Assembly: GCA_016704435.1 (NCBI GenBank)
Contig: JADJAB010000021.1
Location: 1 to 46,046, forward strand
DNA: 46,046 nt
From: Rhodobacter sp.
GTDB lineage: Bacteria > Pseudomonadota > Alphaproteobacteria > Rhodobacterales > Rhodobacteraceae
Direction of reading: 5' to 3'
Shown here: positions 15,884 through 26,501 of the stretch, in pieces
How the letters are laid out: each line of letters starts with the position of its first letter
Position numbering within the stretch: position 1 is the stretch's first letter
Translations under genes and position numbers: made by a program
The notes under the pieces: generated by a model
Database searches by the model: none
What the model was told of the DNA's origin: nothing
Seen by the model: the letters and a program-made list of their open reading frames with translations, nothing else

Positions 15884-16525
15884 ATGACGGCGGAAGAGAT
15901 TGCACGGCATTTCACCCGATCCGACGGGACTTATCTTTGTGCCCGCTGGGGCCGGCCGATCGTCCCGGTGGTCTTTGGCGTGGAGGCGGACACCCTGCGG
16001 GTGGTGAAGGGCGCGATCGAGGCCGTGGTGGCGCTTTGCGGTCACCGCATGGCCGAGACCGATGCGGAGCTGGGCGCGAACCTGATGATGTTCTTTTGCC
16101 GCGACTGGGCCGAGTTGCCGCAGGTGCCGAACCTGGACCGGATGATCCCCGACCTGCCCGCCCTGTGCGCCCGGCTTGAGACCGTGGGGGCGAACCAGTA
16201 TCGCGGCTTTCGCTACGATCCGGCGGGGGCGATCCGGGCGGCCTTCGTCTTTCTGCGCATGGACGCGCATCTTGCCGCCGCGCCGGCCGAGGATCTGGCC
16301 CTGGCGCAGGTCGCGCAGGTGATGCTCAGCTGGTCGGAGGCGGCCTTTGCCGAGGTCTCGCCGCTGGCCGGGGTGGGCGCGCATGTGGTGCTGCGGCCCG
16401 ACGTCGCCGGGCTGTTGCGGGCTGCCTATGATCCGGTCCTGCCGGCGGTGGCGCGCGACGCCTCGCATGCCTTGAGGCTGTTCGCGCGGGTGGTGGCCGC
16501 GCGGCGACAGGGCTGGAGTCGGTAG
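15884..16525 (+). CDS. Conserved hypothetical protein of the ruv-tol neighbourhood
   Basis: 213 residues from ATG 15884 with GGAAGGGG upstream; the frame is open back to 15794 but without a family-like beginning. The N-terminal motif MTAEEIARHFTRSDGTYLCARWGRPIVPVVFGVE is striking, followed by CGHRMAETDAELGANLMMFF, LDRMIPDL and CARLETVGANQYRGFRYDPAGAIRAAFVFLRMD. No membrane segment or signal peptide. I recognise it as a protein that recurs next to ruvB/ybgC in Rhodobacterales but cannot assign a function. It probably forms a unit with neither side, since both flanks are longer than 60 bases. Confidence 0.8.
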   Translation: MTAEEIARHFTRSDGTYLCARWGRPIVPVVFGVEADTLRVVKGAIEAVVALCGHRMAETDAELGANLMMFFCRDWAELPQVPNLDRMIPDLPALCARLETVGANQYRGFRYDPAGAIRAAFVFLRMDAHLAAAPAEDLALAQVAQVMLSWSEAAFAEVSPLAGVGAHVVLRPDVAGLLRAAYDPVLPAVARDASHALRLFARVVAARRQGWSR

Positions 16526-16594
16526 AATTTGCTTAACACATCTCGGGTAACCTGCTGGCAGACCCGGACTTCTGCTATCGCGAAAGGGCGTTTG

Positions 16595-17257
16595 ATGCTG
16601 GATGAACAGGCCGATCTTCCGGCAGAGATGAAAACGATCAACAGCATCATCCGGCGGATGGATGGCTTTTTGTACCGCTGCCGCAACGACCGTGATTACT
16701 CGATGAGCTTCATGGCGGGGAATGTGGTCCGTCTTACGGGATTTGAGGCAGCCGCTTTCACCGGACCCACAGGTCGCTCTTACTCGGCGATGACGCACCC
16801 CGACGATCTGGAGGCGATGGTCGCGGCGGTTGACCGGGCGATCCTGGTTCGGGGCAACTGGCATGTCGACTACCGAATCTGCCGCGGAGATGGCACGGAA
16901 TTGTGGGTGCATGAGATCGGCGGCGGCATCTATCGGGGGGATGAGCTGTTGTATCTGGAAGGCGTGGTGATCGACAGCGATGACCGGCGCCGGGCCGATC
17001 GACGCACCGAAGACATGCTGGCCGCAGTATCGGAAAAATCGCGGCTGCTGCTGAAAAGCACCGATCCCATCGTGAACATCCTGCGCACGCTGCGCATACT
17101 TGCAATCAATGCCCGGCTGGAGGCTGGGCGGGCCGGGCCCGCGGGGGCCAGTTTTGGGTTCGTCGCGCATGAGGTTTCGCGGCTGTCGGAAGAAACTGCC
17201 GTTCTGGCCGAAGCCATCGCCATCATCACAGCCGAGCTGAACATGCTTCTTGCCTGA
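16595..17257 (+). CDS. Soluble PAS protein with a minimal chemoreceptor-like tip
   Basis: 220 residues from ATG 16595 (AAAGGG 6 bases upstream; the frame is open to 16529 without a better start). Residues about 20-140 are a PAS_3-type fold (MDGFLYRCRNDRDYSMSFMAGNVVRLTGF, THPDDLEAMVAAVDRA, WHVDYRICRGDGTELWVHEIG, LEGVVIDSDDRRRAD). The last 75 residues resemble the hairpin tip of methyl-accepting chemotaxis proteins: ILAINARLEAGRAG aligns with the receptor signature LLALNAAIEAARAG, and FGFVAHEVSRLSEET with FAVVADEVRKLAERT. No membrane segment, no HAMP and no methylation helices. Lower GC than neighbours (52-58 percent in sample lines). It could signal to CheA/CheW or be a divergent remnant; which one is not known. 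Confidence 0.82.
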   Translation: MLDEQADLPAEMKTINSIIRRMDGFLYRCRNDRDYSMSFMAGNVVRLTGFEAAAFTGPTGRSYSAMTHPDDLEAMVAAVDRAILVRGNWHVDYRICRGDGTELWVHEIGGGIYRGDELLYLEGVVIDSDDRRRADRRTEDMLAAVSEKSRLLLKSTDPIVNILRTLRILAINARLEAGRAGPAGASFGFVAHEVSRLSEETAVLAEAIAIITAELNMLLA

Positions 17258-17353
17258 TCGGCGCCTTCGCCTCTTGATCGCGACTTGCGGCTGTCATCTG
17301 TGCCGCCTAGGCGTTGGCCCATCGCCCAGGCCGCGCGGAAAGACCCTGTCACG

Positions 17354-17755
17354 ATGAGCCATGCCCTGCCTGTCCGCGTCTATTACGAGGACACCGACCT
17401 TGCCGGCATCGTCTATTACGCCAATTACCTGAAGTTCATCGAACGCGGCCGCAGCGACTGGATCGGCGCGCTGGGCGTGGACCAGGCGGCATTGAAGTCT
17501 GCGCAAGGCATCGTCTTTGCGGTGCGGCGGCTGGAGGCCGACTATCTGCGCCCGGCGAAATTCGGCGACGACCTGACGGTGGTGACGCGCCTGCGCGAGA
17601 TCGGCGGCGCGCGCATCGTGCTGGAGCAGGAGGTGTCGCGCGGGGCGGAACGGCTGTTCGCCGCCGTGGTGACGCTGGTCTGCCTGTCGGACAACGGCCA
17701 GGCGCTGCGGATTCCGCCCGAAGTGCGCGCCCGGCTGCAGCCGCCGCTGCACTGA
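17354..17755 (+). CDS. ybgC: Tol-Pal associated acyl-CoA thioesterase YbgC
   Basis: 133-residue hotdog-fold thioesterase; in other Proteobacteria it hydrolyses short or medium acyl-CoA and sits at the head of the tol-pal cluster. The signature YYEDTDLAGIVYYANYLKFIERGRSDW, with the catalytic Asp, is intact. The frame is open to 17285 but ATG 17354 (MSHALPVRVYYEDTD) matches the family. tolQ begins 136 bases later, with a likely promoter between, so ybgC may be transcribed separately. Confidence 0.94.
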   Translation: MSHALPVRVYYEDTDLAGIVYYANYLKFIERGRSDWIGALGVDQAALKSAQGIVFAVRRLEADYLRPAKFGDDLTVVTRLREIGGARIVLEQEVSRGAERLFAAVVTLVCLSDNGQALRIPPEVRARLQPPLH

Positions 17756-17814
17756 GGGCCTTTGCCCGGCGCCGGGGCCGAAACGGGCAGTTCCCTGCCC
17801 ATCGCCAACTTGTG

Positions 17815-17844
17815 TTGGCTTTCGCTCTGTAACCTTGTTAGAAT
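17815..17844 (+). promoter_or_regulatory. Probable promoter of the tolQRAB operon
   Basis: TTGGCT (17815-17820), 18-base spacer, TAGAAT (17839-17844); the tolQ ATG is 47 bases further on. The 136-base ybgC-tolQ gap is AT-richer than its flanks. The -10 is close to consensus, the -35 less so. Confidence 0.4.
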
Positions 17845-17891
17845 CAGCGCTAACGGAGCCACGAAGGCCCGATCGAACAAGAGCAGGCGGA

Positions 17892-18587
17892 ATGGATACG
17901 GAAACTCTCGCATTGGCGCAGGAGATTGATTTCTCCTTGCTCGCCCTTTTTGCACGCGCGACGCTGACGGTGAAGATCGTCATGATCATGCTTCTGGTCA
18001 TGTCGTTCTGGTCCTGGGCGATCATCATCCAGAAGCACATCATGTATCGCACGGCGCGGAAGGAAGCGTCGATCTTCGACCGTTCGTTCTGGTCGGGCGA
18101 GCCCCTGGACGAGCTTTACGAAAAGATCGGGGCAGAGCCGCAGGGCGCATCGGAGAAGGTGTTTTCCAGCGGCATGCTGGAATGGCGCCGCAGCCACAAG
18201 CAGGATGGCGCGCTGATTGCCGGCGCGCAGGCCCGGATCGACCGGGCGATGGATGTGGCGATCGCGCGGGAAAGCGAGCGGTTGAACAAGGGTCTGTCGT
18301 TCCTGGCCACCACCGGATCGACCGCGCCCTTCATCGGGCTGTTCGGCACGGTCTGGGGCATCAAGCACAGCTTCGAGCAGATCGCGATCAGCCAGAACAC
18401 CAACCTTGCCGTCGTCGCCCCCGGCATTGCCGAGGCGCTTCTGGCCACGGCGGCCGGTCTGGTCGCGGCCATCCCGGCGGTGGTGTTCTACAACAAGCTG
18501 AACGCCGACAGCGAGCATATCCAGGGCAATTACGAAAGCTTTGCCGACGAATTCGCGACCATCCTGTCGCGCCAGCTGGACGCCTGA
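17892..18587 (+). CDS. tolQ: Tol-Pal system inner-membrane protein TolQ
   Basis: 231 residues, MotA/TolQ/ExbB family proton-channel subunit that energises TolA with TolR. Three membrane helices: about residues 25-47 (TVKIVMIMLLVMSFWSWAII), about 140-160 (FLATTGSTAPFIGLFGTVWG) and about 175-200 (GIAEALLATAAGLVAAIPAVVFYN). The Thr/Ser/Gly-rich second and third helices carry the family pattern. Start ATG 17892 gives a family-like short N-terminus. tolR follows after 3 bases. Confidence 0.96.
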   Translation: MDTETLALAQEIDFSLLALFARATLTVKIVMIMLLVMSFWSWAIIIQKHIMYRTARKEASIFDRSFWSGEPLDELYEKIGAEPQGASEKVFSSGMLEWRRSHKQDGALIAGAQARIDRAMDVAIARESERLNKGLSFLATTGSTAPFIGLFGTVWGIKHSFEQIAISQNTNLAVVAPGIAEALLATAAGLVAAIPAVVFYNKLNADSEHIQGNYESFADEFATILSRQLDA

Positions 18588-18590
18588 GCC

Positions 18591-19058
18591 ATGGGCGCCG
18601 GGGTCATGAAAAAGCAGGGCGGCGGGCATCGTCGGCGCAGGCGGGGCACGGCGGCCGCGATGAGCGAGATCAACGTCACGCCCTTTGTCGACGTGATGCT
18701 GGTCTTGCTGATCATCTTCATGGTCGCAGCACCGATGCTGACGGTCGGCGTGCCGGTGCAACTGCCGGAAACGGCGGCCAACGCCCTGCCGACCGAGCAG
18801 GAGGAACCGCTGACCATCACCATCACCGCCGAGGGCGCGCTGATGATCCAGACCAATCCGGTCGCGGATGCCGAGTTGATCCCCAAGCTGAGGGCCATCG
18901 CGGCCGAACGCAGCAGCGACAAGGTCTTCCTGCGGGCCGACGGGCGGCTGCCGTATGAACGGGTGGCCCAGGTCATGGGCGCGCTGAACGCCGGCGGCTT
19001 CAACAACATCGGTCTGGTCACCGACAGCCAGGGGCCGGATTTCGGCAGCGGCGGGTAA
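18591..19058 (+). CDS. tolR: Tol-Pal system protein TolR
   Basis: 155 residues. Single membrane helix (VTPFVDVMLVLLIIFMVAAPM) carrying the essential Asp (FVD) of the proton pathway, preceded by a basic cytoplasmic tail (RRRRRGTAAAMSEINV) and followed by the periplasmic ExbD/TolR domain with KVFLRADGRLPYERVAQVMGAL. Partner of TolQ and TolA. Begins three bases after tolQ. Confidence 0.95.
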   Translation: MGAGVMKKQGGGHRRRRRGTAAAMSEINVTPFVDVMLVLLIIFMVAAPMLTVGVPVQLPETAANALPTEQEEPLTITITAEGALMIQTNPVADAELIPKLRAIAAERSSDKVFLRADGRLPYERVAQVMGALNAGGFNNIGLVTDSQGPDFGSGG

Positions 19059-19067
19059 GGTCGGGCC

Positions 19068-20294
19068 ATGGAACCGGCGCTCGACACCGGCATCAGCAAG
19101 GGCACGCTTTATTCGGGGATCGGCCATGTCGGGCTGATCCTCTGGGTCGTCGTGGGCGATTTCCTGTTCTCGCACCAGGAGCCGCAGCCGATCGAGGTGA
19201 TGACGGTCTCGACCATGACCGAGGCGGAGTTCCAGGCCATGCAGTCCCGCGCGCCGGCGCCGTCGGAAACCCCCGCGCCCGAACAGCCCGCGGCGGCCGA
19301 ACCGGAAGCCGCGCCGACGCCCCCCGCCGAGGCGGATCCGCAGCCCGAGCCCGAGCCGCAGCCTGACCCCCAGCCCGCGCCCGAGCCGGAAGTCCAGCCA
19401 GCGCCGCAGCCGACGCCCGAGCCGCTGCCGACGCCCGAGCCGGCGGCAGAGCCGGAACCGCTGCCGCAGCCCGAGCCGCAGCCCGAGGATGTGGTGGTGG
19501 CGCCGGAAGAACAGCCCTTGCCGTCGATGGTGGCCAGCCTGCGGCCAAAGCCCAGGCCCGCCGACCGCGTCGCGCCGAACCCGGTGGATGTGGTCGAGGA
19601 CCTGCCCACCGCCGAGGCGCCGACCGAGGCGACCAGCGATGTGCCGGTCGAAACGCCGGAAGTGATCGAGGAGCCGACGCAGGAGACGGCACCCGAGGAA
19701 TCGGGCGACGTGCTGCGCACCGAGGCGACCGAGGATCAGCCGGAGCCCCTGGGCATGACCGCCTCGATCCGGCCGAAGTCGCGCCCGGCGCGCCCGACGC
19801 CCGCCGCCGAGCCTGCTGCCGAACCCGCCGCCGAACCCGCCGCCGAACCCGCAGTCGAAACGGCCAGCGCCGCCGAAGATTCCCTGGCTGCCGATCCGCT
19901 GGCCGATGCCCTGGCCGAAGTCGAGACCGAAGACACCTCGTCGGGTGGCTCCGACACCATCGCGCCAACCGGCCCCCCCCTGAACGCCGGCGAAATCGGC
20001 GACGTGCGCAATGCCATCGGCGGGAAATGGAGCCTTGGTGCGGTTTCCACCGAAACCCTGCGCACCACCATCGTCGTGCGCGTCAGCTTCGACCCTACCG
20101 GAAAGCCCACCGACATCCGGATGCTGGAAAGCGACGGCCCGTCGCAGGCCGCCACCGACACCGCCTTTTCCGCCGCAAGAAGCGCCATCATCCGTGCCTA
20201 TCGCGAAGGCGGCATCCCGTTTCCGCCCGACAAGTACGAGACCTGGAAAGTGGTGGATTTCGTCTTCGACCCGAACGGGATGAGGTTCAGATGA
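19068..20294 (+). CDS. tolA: Tol-Pal system protein TolA-like
   Basis: 408 residues. One N-terminal membrane helix (GHVGLILWVVVGDFLFS), a long Pro/Glu/Ala/Gln-rich periplasmic arm (about residues 60-300, with EPEPQP and EPAAEP repeats instead of the Lys/Ala helix of enteric TolA), and a compact C-terminal domain (about 305-408: VRNAIGGKWSLGAVSTETLRTTIVVRVSFDPTGKP) similar to TonB/TolA C-terminal folds. Energised by TolQR, it reaches Pal and TolB at the outer membrane during cell division. It is assigned by operon place and architecture. Begins nine bases after tolR. Confidence 0.9.
   Translation: MEPALDTGISKGTLYSGIGHVGLILWVVVGDFLFSHQEPQPIEVMTVSTMTEAEFQAMQSRAPAPSETPAPEQPAAAEPEAAPTPPAEADPQPEPEPQPDPQPAPEPEVQPAPQPTPEPLPTPEPAAEPEPLPQPEPQPEDVVVAPEEQPLPSMVASLRPKPRPADRVAPNPVDVVEDLPTAEAPTEATSDVPVETPEVIEEPTQETAPEESGDVLRTEATEDQPEPLGMTASIRPKSRPARPTPAAEPAAEPAAEPAAEPAVETASAAEDSLAADPLADALAEVETEDTSSGGSDTIAPTGPPLNAGEIGDVRNAIGGKWSLGAVSTETLRTTIVVRVSFDPTGKPTDIRMLESDGPSQAATDTAFSAARSAIIRAYREGGIPFPPDKYETWKVVDFVFDPNGMRFR
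19803..19850. repeat. Four 12-base in-frame repeats in tolA
   Basis: Four copies of a GCC GCC GAA CCC unit (Ala-Ala-Glu-Pro), the first two with synonymous differences and the last two identical. The unit is a multiple of three, so copy-number change would alter only the length of the periplasmic arm. Confidence 0.8.
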
Positions 20295-20401
20295 CCGCGA
20301 CCCGACCCGAAAACCGGCAAGGGGCCGCCGAACGGCCCGAATTCCCCTCTCCACCCCGCGCCCCATGGGCTAGACAGAAAAGAAAACGGAGCACGAGGCA
20401 T

Positions 20402-21733
20402 ATGAGACCAGCAATCCGCATCCTCTCGGCCGTTCTGGCGATGGCCCTTGCGGCCCTGTCCGTGGCCCCGGCCCTGGCGCAGGACCCGCCACGCATCGAC
20501 ATCACCATCGGCGTGATCGACCCGATGCCGTTTGCCGCCCCGGTCTTCGTCGACGAAGGTGGTGCGGGCGACATGGCGCGCAACCTGAGCCGCGTGGTGA
20601 TCAGTGATCTGGTCGGCACCGGGCTATTCGGCGAAATCCCCGAAGACGCCCATATCAGCCGGGTCAGCAGCTTTGACGGCGGTGTGGCGTTCGAGGACTG
20701 GCGGGCGGTAAATGCCCGCGTGCTGATCACCGGCGCGGTTTCGGTGGCGGGCGACCGGATCACGGTGAAGTTCCGCGCCTATGACGTGGTCAACGGCACC
20801 GCCATCGAGGGGGCGGCCCTGCAGTTTGCCGGCACCACGGCGGGCTGGCGGCGGATGGCGCACAAGGTGGCCGACGTGGTCTATTCCAAGATCACCGGCG
20901 AGGGCGGCTATTTCGACAGCCGGGTGGTGTTCGTCAGCGAGTCCGGCCCGAAGAACGCGCGGGCCAAGCGGCTGGCGGTGATGGATTACGACGGCGCCAA
21001 CGTGCAATACCTGACCGACAGTGCGGCCATCGTGCTGGCGCCGCGGTTCTCGCCTGCTGGTGACCGCATCCTCTACACCAGCTACGAATCCGGCTTTCCG
21101 CGCATCACGCTGATGGATGTGGGATCGCTGGAGCGCCGCGCGCTGGACGAACAGCCCGGCACGATGACCTTTGCGCCGCGGTTTTCGCCCGATGGCAGCA
21201 CGGTGGTCTTCAGCCTGGAACGCGGCGGCAATTCCGACATCTACGCGCTGAACATCCGCTCGGGCGCGTTGAGCCAGTTGACCAACGCGCCCTCGATCGA
21301 GACGGCACCATCGTTCAGCCCCGACGGCAGCCAGATCGTCTTTGAAAGCGACCGTTCGGGCCAGCCGCAGATCTATGTCATGCCGGCGTCGGGCGGAGAA
21401 GGCCGCCGGGTCTCGGGCGGCGAAGGGCGCTATGGCACCCCGGTCTGGTCGCCGCGCGGCGACCTGATCGCCTTTACCAAGCAGAACGCGGGCCGTTTCC
21501 ACATCGGCGTCATGCGCACCGATGGCAGCGAGGAGCGGTTGCTCACGGCGTCGTTCCTTGACGAGGGTCCGACCTGGTCGCCCAATGGCCGGGTGATCAT
21601 GTTCACCCGCGAAACCAGCGGGGCGGGCGGGCAGGCGACGCTGTGGTCGGTGGACATCTCGGGCCGCAACCTCAAGCAGATTCCGACCGAGGGGCCGGCC
21701 AGCGATCCGGCCTGGTCGCCGCTTCTGCCGTAA
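20402..21733 (+). CDS. tolB: Tol-Pal system periplasmic protein TolB
   Basis: 443 residues. Signal peptide MRPAIRILSAVLAMALAALSVAPALAQ (cleavage after ALA), an N-terminal alpha/beta domain (residues about 28-165), then a six-bladed propeller with repeated SPDG/SPAGDR blades (APRFSPAGDRILYTSYE, APRFSPDGSTVVFSLERGG, APSFSPDGSQIVFESDRSG, PVWSPRGDLIAFT, PTWSPNGRVIMFTRE). Binds Pal and, through its N-terminus, TolA. The ATG at 20402 follows GAGGCAT; an ORF open further 5' (from 20027) is only a frame read-through of tolA. Spaced 108 bases from tolA. Confidence 0.95.
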   Translation: MRPAIRILSAVLAMALAALSVAPALAQDPPRIDITIGVIDPMPFAAPVFVDEGGAGDMARNLSRVVISDLVGTGLFGEIPEDAHISRVSSFDGGVAFEDWRAVNARVLITGAVSVAGDRITVKFRAYDVVNGTAIEGAALQFAGTTAGWRRMAHKVADVVYSKITGEGGYFDSRVVFVSESGPKNARAKRLAVMDYDGANVQYLTDSAAIVLAPRFSPAGDRILYTSYESGFPRITLMDVGSLERRALDEQPGTMTFAPRFSPDGSTVVFSLERGGNSDIYALNIRSGALSQLTNAPSIETAPSFSPDGSQIVFESDRSGQPQIYVMPASGGEGRRVSGGEGRYGTPVWSPRGDLIAFTKQNAGRFHIGVMRTDGSEERLLTASFLDEGPTWSPNGRVIMFTRETSGAGGQATLWSVDISGRNLKQIPTEGPASDPAWSPLLP

Positions 21734-21818
21734 CCTCTCGCGCCCGATTCACACGGGCGCGCAAACCTGTTAATGTGGCGCCAAACGCCCGTTCGAGCCA
21801 ACGAGAAGGACAGACCAG

Positions 21819-22346
21819 ATGACGCTTACCTCCAAGGCCCTGCTGTTTATGGCCGCGCTGACCCTGGCCGCCTGCCAGAACCCCGACCGTTACGGCAGCG
21901 GCGCCGGCGGCCCCGGCGACGGGACCGGCGCGGGCGGCTATATCGACACCACCGGTCTGGGCGACCCGAACGACCCGCGCTCGATCGCCTATTTCAACCA
22001 GACGGTCGGTGACCGGGTGCTGTTCGCGGTCGACCAGTCGACCCTGTCGCCCGAGGCGCGGACGGTGCTGCAGGGCCAGGCCAACTGGCTGGCGCAGAAC
22101 CCGGCCTATGCGATCATCATCGAAGGCCATGCCGACGAGCAGGGCACGCGGGACTACAACCTCGCCCTTGGCGCGCGGCGTGCCGCCGCCGTGCAGTCCT
22201 TCCTGGTCAGCCAGGGCGTCGGATCGGACCGGATGCGCACCATCAGCTACGGCAAGGAGCGCCCGATCGAAGTCTGCTCGACCGAGGCCTGCTATTCCAA
22301 GAACCGCCGCGCCGTGACCGTGCTGTCGGTCGGCGCCGGGGCCTGA
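21819..22346 (+). CDS. pal: Peptidoglycan-associated lipoprotein Pal
   Basis: 175 residues. Lipoprotein signal with the lipobox LAAC (Cys19), a Gly-rich linker (GSGAGGPGDGTGAGG), and an OmpA-like peptidoglycan-binding domain with EGHADEQGTRDYNLALGARRA and YGKERPIEVCSTEACYSKNRRAV. Two cysteines near the end (C154/C159 region) may form a disulfide as in other Pal proteins. Anchors the outer membrane to the cell wall and is the target of TolB. Two bases separate its stop from ybgF. Confidence 0.96.
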   Translation: MTLTSKALLFMAALTLAACQNPDRYGSGAGGPGDGTGAGGYIDTTGLGDPNDPRSIAYFNQTVGDRVLFAVDQSTLSPEARTVLQGQANWLAQNPAYAIIIEGHADEQGTRDYNLALGARRAAAVQSFLVSQGVGSDRMRTISYGKERPIEVCSTEACYSKNRRAVTVLSVGAGA

Positions 22347-22347
22347 G

Positions 22348-23169
22348 ATGCGGCGCGGGCTTCTTGTCGCCGCGCTGGCCGGCGCGGCGCTGTTCGGTGC
22401 CGGGCCGGGCCGGGCCGAGACGCTGGCCGACATCAGGATCGAACTGGGCCAGCTTGCGGCCGAGTTCAACGCGCTGAGGTCCGAGCTGGCGGTTTCCGGC
22501 AACACCGCCGCGATCGGCGGCGGTGACGCGCTGCAGCGGATGGATGCGATTGAGGCCGAACTGGCGCGGCTGACCGCGCGGGCCGAAGATATCGAGCTGA
22601 AGCTGAACCGCGTGGTTGCCGACGGCACCAACCGCATCGGCGACATCGAGTTCCGGCTCTGCGAGGCGACGCCGGGCTGCGACCCGTTGAACATGCCCGC
22701 GACCGCCCCCCTGGGCGGCGACACGGGTGCAACCGCCCCCGCCGACCCCGGCTATTCCGCCGAAGCCATCGGCGGACCCGAACTTGCCATCGGTGAACAG
22801 GCAGACTTTGACCGGGCCAAGGAGGTGCTCGGTCAGGGTGACTTTCGCGGTGCTGAAACGCTCTTTGCGACCTTTACCCAATCCTATCCTGGCGGACCGC
22901 TGACCCAGGAGGCGCATTATCTGCGCGGCGAGGCCCTGCGCCAGCTGGGCGAGACGTCGAATGCCGCGCGTGCCTACCTGGAGGCCTATTCCGGCAATCC
23001 GCAGGGCCCGTTTGCGGCTGACGCGCTGTTGCAGCTGGGGCAGGCACTGGGCGATCTGGGCCAGACGCCCGAGGCCTGCGTGACGCTGGGCGAAGTGGCG
23101 ACGCAATACCCCGGCACCTCGGCCGCGACGCAGGCGCCGATCGCCATGCAGGGGCTGGGGTGTCCGTAG
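22348..23169 (+). CDS. ybgF: Tol-Pal associated coordinator YbgF/CpoB-like
   Basis: 273 residues. Signal peptide (MRRGLLVAALAGAALFGAGPGRAE), an N-terminal coiled-coil (about residues 28-95, LADIRIELGQLAAEFNALRSEL ... AIEAELARLTARAEDIELKLNRV) that trimerises in CpoB, and a C-terminal TPR domain of three helical repeats (FDRAKEVLGQGDFRGAETLFATFTQSYP, AHYLRGEALRQLGETSNAARAYLEAY, ADALLQLGQALGDLGQTPEAC). CpoB links TolA/peptidoglycan synthesis to division in enterics. Its last ten bases overlap the tilS start. Confidence 0.93.
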   Translation: MRRGLLVAALAGAALFGAGPGRAETLADIRIELGQLAAEFNALRSELAVSGNTAAIGGGDALQRMDAIEAELARLTARAEDIELKLNRVVADGTNRIGDIEFRLCEATPGCDPLNMPATAPLGGDTGATAPADPGYSAEAIGGPELAIGEQADFDRAKEVLGQGDFRGAETLFATFTQSYPGGPLTQEAHYLRGEALRQLGETSNAARAYLEAYSGNPQGPFAADALLQLGQALGDLGQTPEACVTLGEVATQYPGTSAATQAPIAMQGLGCP

Positions 23170-24401
23170 ACGAGACGGCTGGCGGCGCAGGGCTGGCCCG
23201 CGGTTCGGGCGTGACCATGGCTGCCGGAAGCGCCCGCCTGGGCGTGGCGGTTTCGGGCGGCAGGGATTCCATGGCTATGGTGCATCTGATGGCACGCGCC
23301 GCGCCGCAGGCGGGCTGGTCCTTTCAGGCGGTCACAGTGGACCATCGCCTGCGCCCCGAAGCGGCGGACGAAGCCGCTTTCGTCGCATCGGTCTGCGCGG
23401 GGCTGGGTGTGCCGCATGATGTGCTGGTCTGGGATCACGACGACATCACGGGCAACCTGATGCAGGCCGCCAGTGAGGCGCGCTATGGTCTGATGGCGAA
23501 GTGGGCGCGGGAGAAGGGCGTTGAGCTGGTCATGCTGGCCCATACCTCGGACGATCAGGCGGAGACATTTCTGATGGGGCTGGCCGCGCGGCGGGATTGG
23601 ATGGGCTGGTGGGCATGCGGCAAGCCTTCACCGTGGAGGGCATCGCCTTTCGTCGGCCCTTTCTGCTGCAAACGCGGGCCGAGTTGCGCGACTACCTTAG
23701 CCAGCATTCCCTGACATGGATCGACGACCCGTCGAACGACAATGACCGCTTTACCCTGCGTCAAAGCACGCCGGGCGCTGAAAGCGCTGAAACCCCTGGG
23801 CATGACCGTCGGACCGGCTGTCCAGCGTGATCCTCAATCTTGTCGATGGCGCAAGGGGTGGTGCGCAGGCGCTGATCGAGGCCGCAAGGGACACCGTCAC
23901 CGAAACCGCCGGAAGCCTGCGCTTCGAACGGCGGCCGTTGGCCGCTGGGCGGGGAGGAATTGCAAAGGCGCTTGCTGATCGCCATGGTCCGCTGGATCAG
24001 CGGCGACCGCCACGCGCCGCGCGAGTCAAGGCTTTGCCCTTGGTCCGGGCCATGGATGGGCAGCGCGATGCCACGCTGGGCGGCGTGCCGGTTCCGGCTG
24101 GAAGGATGGCAGTTGCACGGTATCGCGCGAGGCCCGCGCGGTGGGCGGGGCGGTGCCTGCGGGGCAAGTTTGGGATGGGCGCTGGCAGGTGGCGGGGGCG
24201 CAGGGCGAAATCCGGGCGTTGGGTGCGACCGGCCTGCGCCAATGCCCCGACTGGCGCGGCCTTGGCCTGCCCCGGCATGTGCTGGAGGTGACGCCCGGTA
24301 TCTGGCAGGGCGACAGCCTGATCGCCGCGCCCTGCGCAGGTTTTGGCGCAGCCACGGCGTTATGCGTACCCGGTTTCCACGCTTTTCTGTTATCGCATTG
24401 A
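23160..24401 (+). pseudogene. tilS: tRNA(Ile)-lysidine synthase TilS, heavily frameshifted
   Basis: Enzyme that makes lysidine at position 34 of the AUA-reading tRNA(Ile); normally essential. The start is GTG 23160, overlapping the ybgF stop; the PP-loop AVSGGRDSMAMVHL and TVDHRLRPEAADEAAFV are intact to residue about 140. After 23585 the frame changes about eight times. The pieces DGLVGMRQAFTVEGIAFRRP, ARRALKALKPLGMTV, ILNLVDGARGGAQALIEAAR, LRFERRPL, LLIAMVRWISGDRHAP and VWDGRWQVAGAQGEIRALG can be read in order, in alternating frames, up to the end FHAFLLSH at 24401, so the underlying gene is a complete 413-codon tilS. Nearly all lesions are single-base gains next to G or C runs. ybgF and ftsH on either side are intact. 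Confidence 0.85.
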
Positions 24402-24479
24402 ACATGCCCCGCAGATGACTATCTTGTGGGCAAAGCCGCGCGGCCCTGACGGTCCTGCGGGCGCTACGGGAGTCCATTC

Positions 24480-26402
<1,923 letters not shown>

Positions 26403-26422
26403 TCAGCCTGTAACATGGCGTG

Positions 26423-26455
26423 AAGGCCCCGCATTGCGGGGCCTTTTGCTTTTTC
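26423..26455 (+). terminator. Intrinsic terminator after ftsH
   Basis: Perfect 10-base stem AAGGCCCCGC (26423-26432) and GCGGGGCCTT (26436-26445), loop ATT, followed by TTGCTTTTTC. Starts 20 bases after the ftsH stop. Confidence 0.9.
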
Positions 26456-26501
26456 GCCGTCGCGGCTAGGGTTCGCCGGAAGGTCCGGGCAGGGGCAGGC
26501 G

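Noticed and set aside
15540..15887. Open frame in the ruvB to 15884 gap
   Set aside because: No family content and starts inside repeat copy C; treated as noise.
17850..20366. Long minus-strand open frame of about 838 codons opposite tolQ, tolR and tolA
   Set aside because: Low-complexity, Gly/Arg-rich product mirrors the codon bias of tolA on the other strand; no family-like content, and the plus-strand genes are clear.
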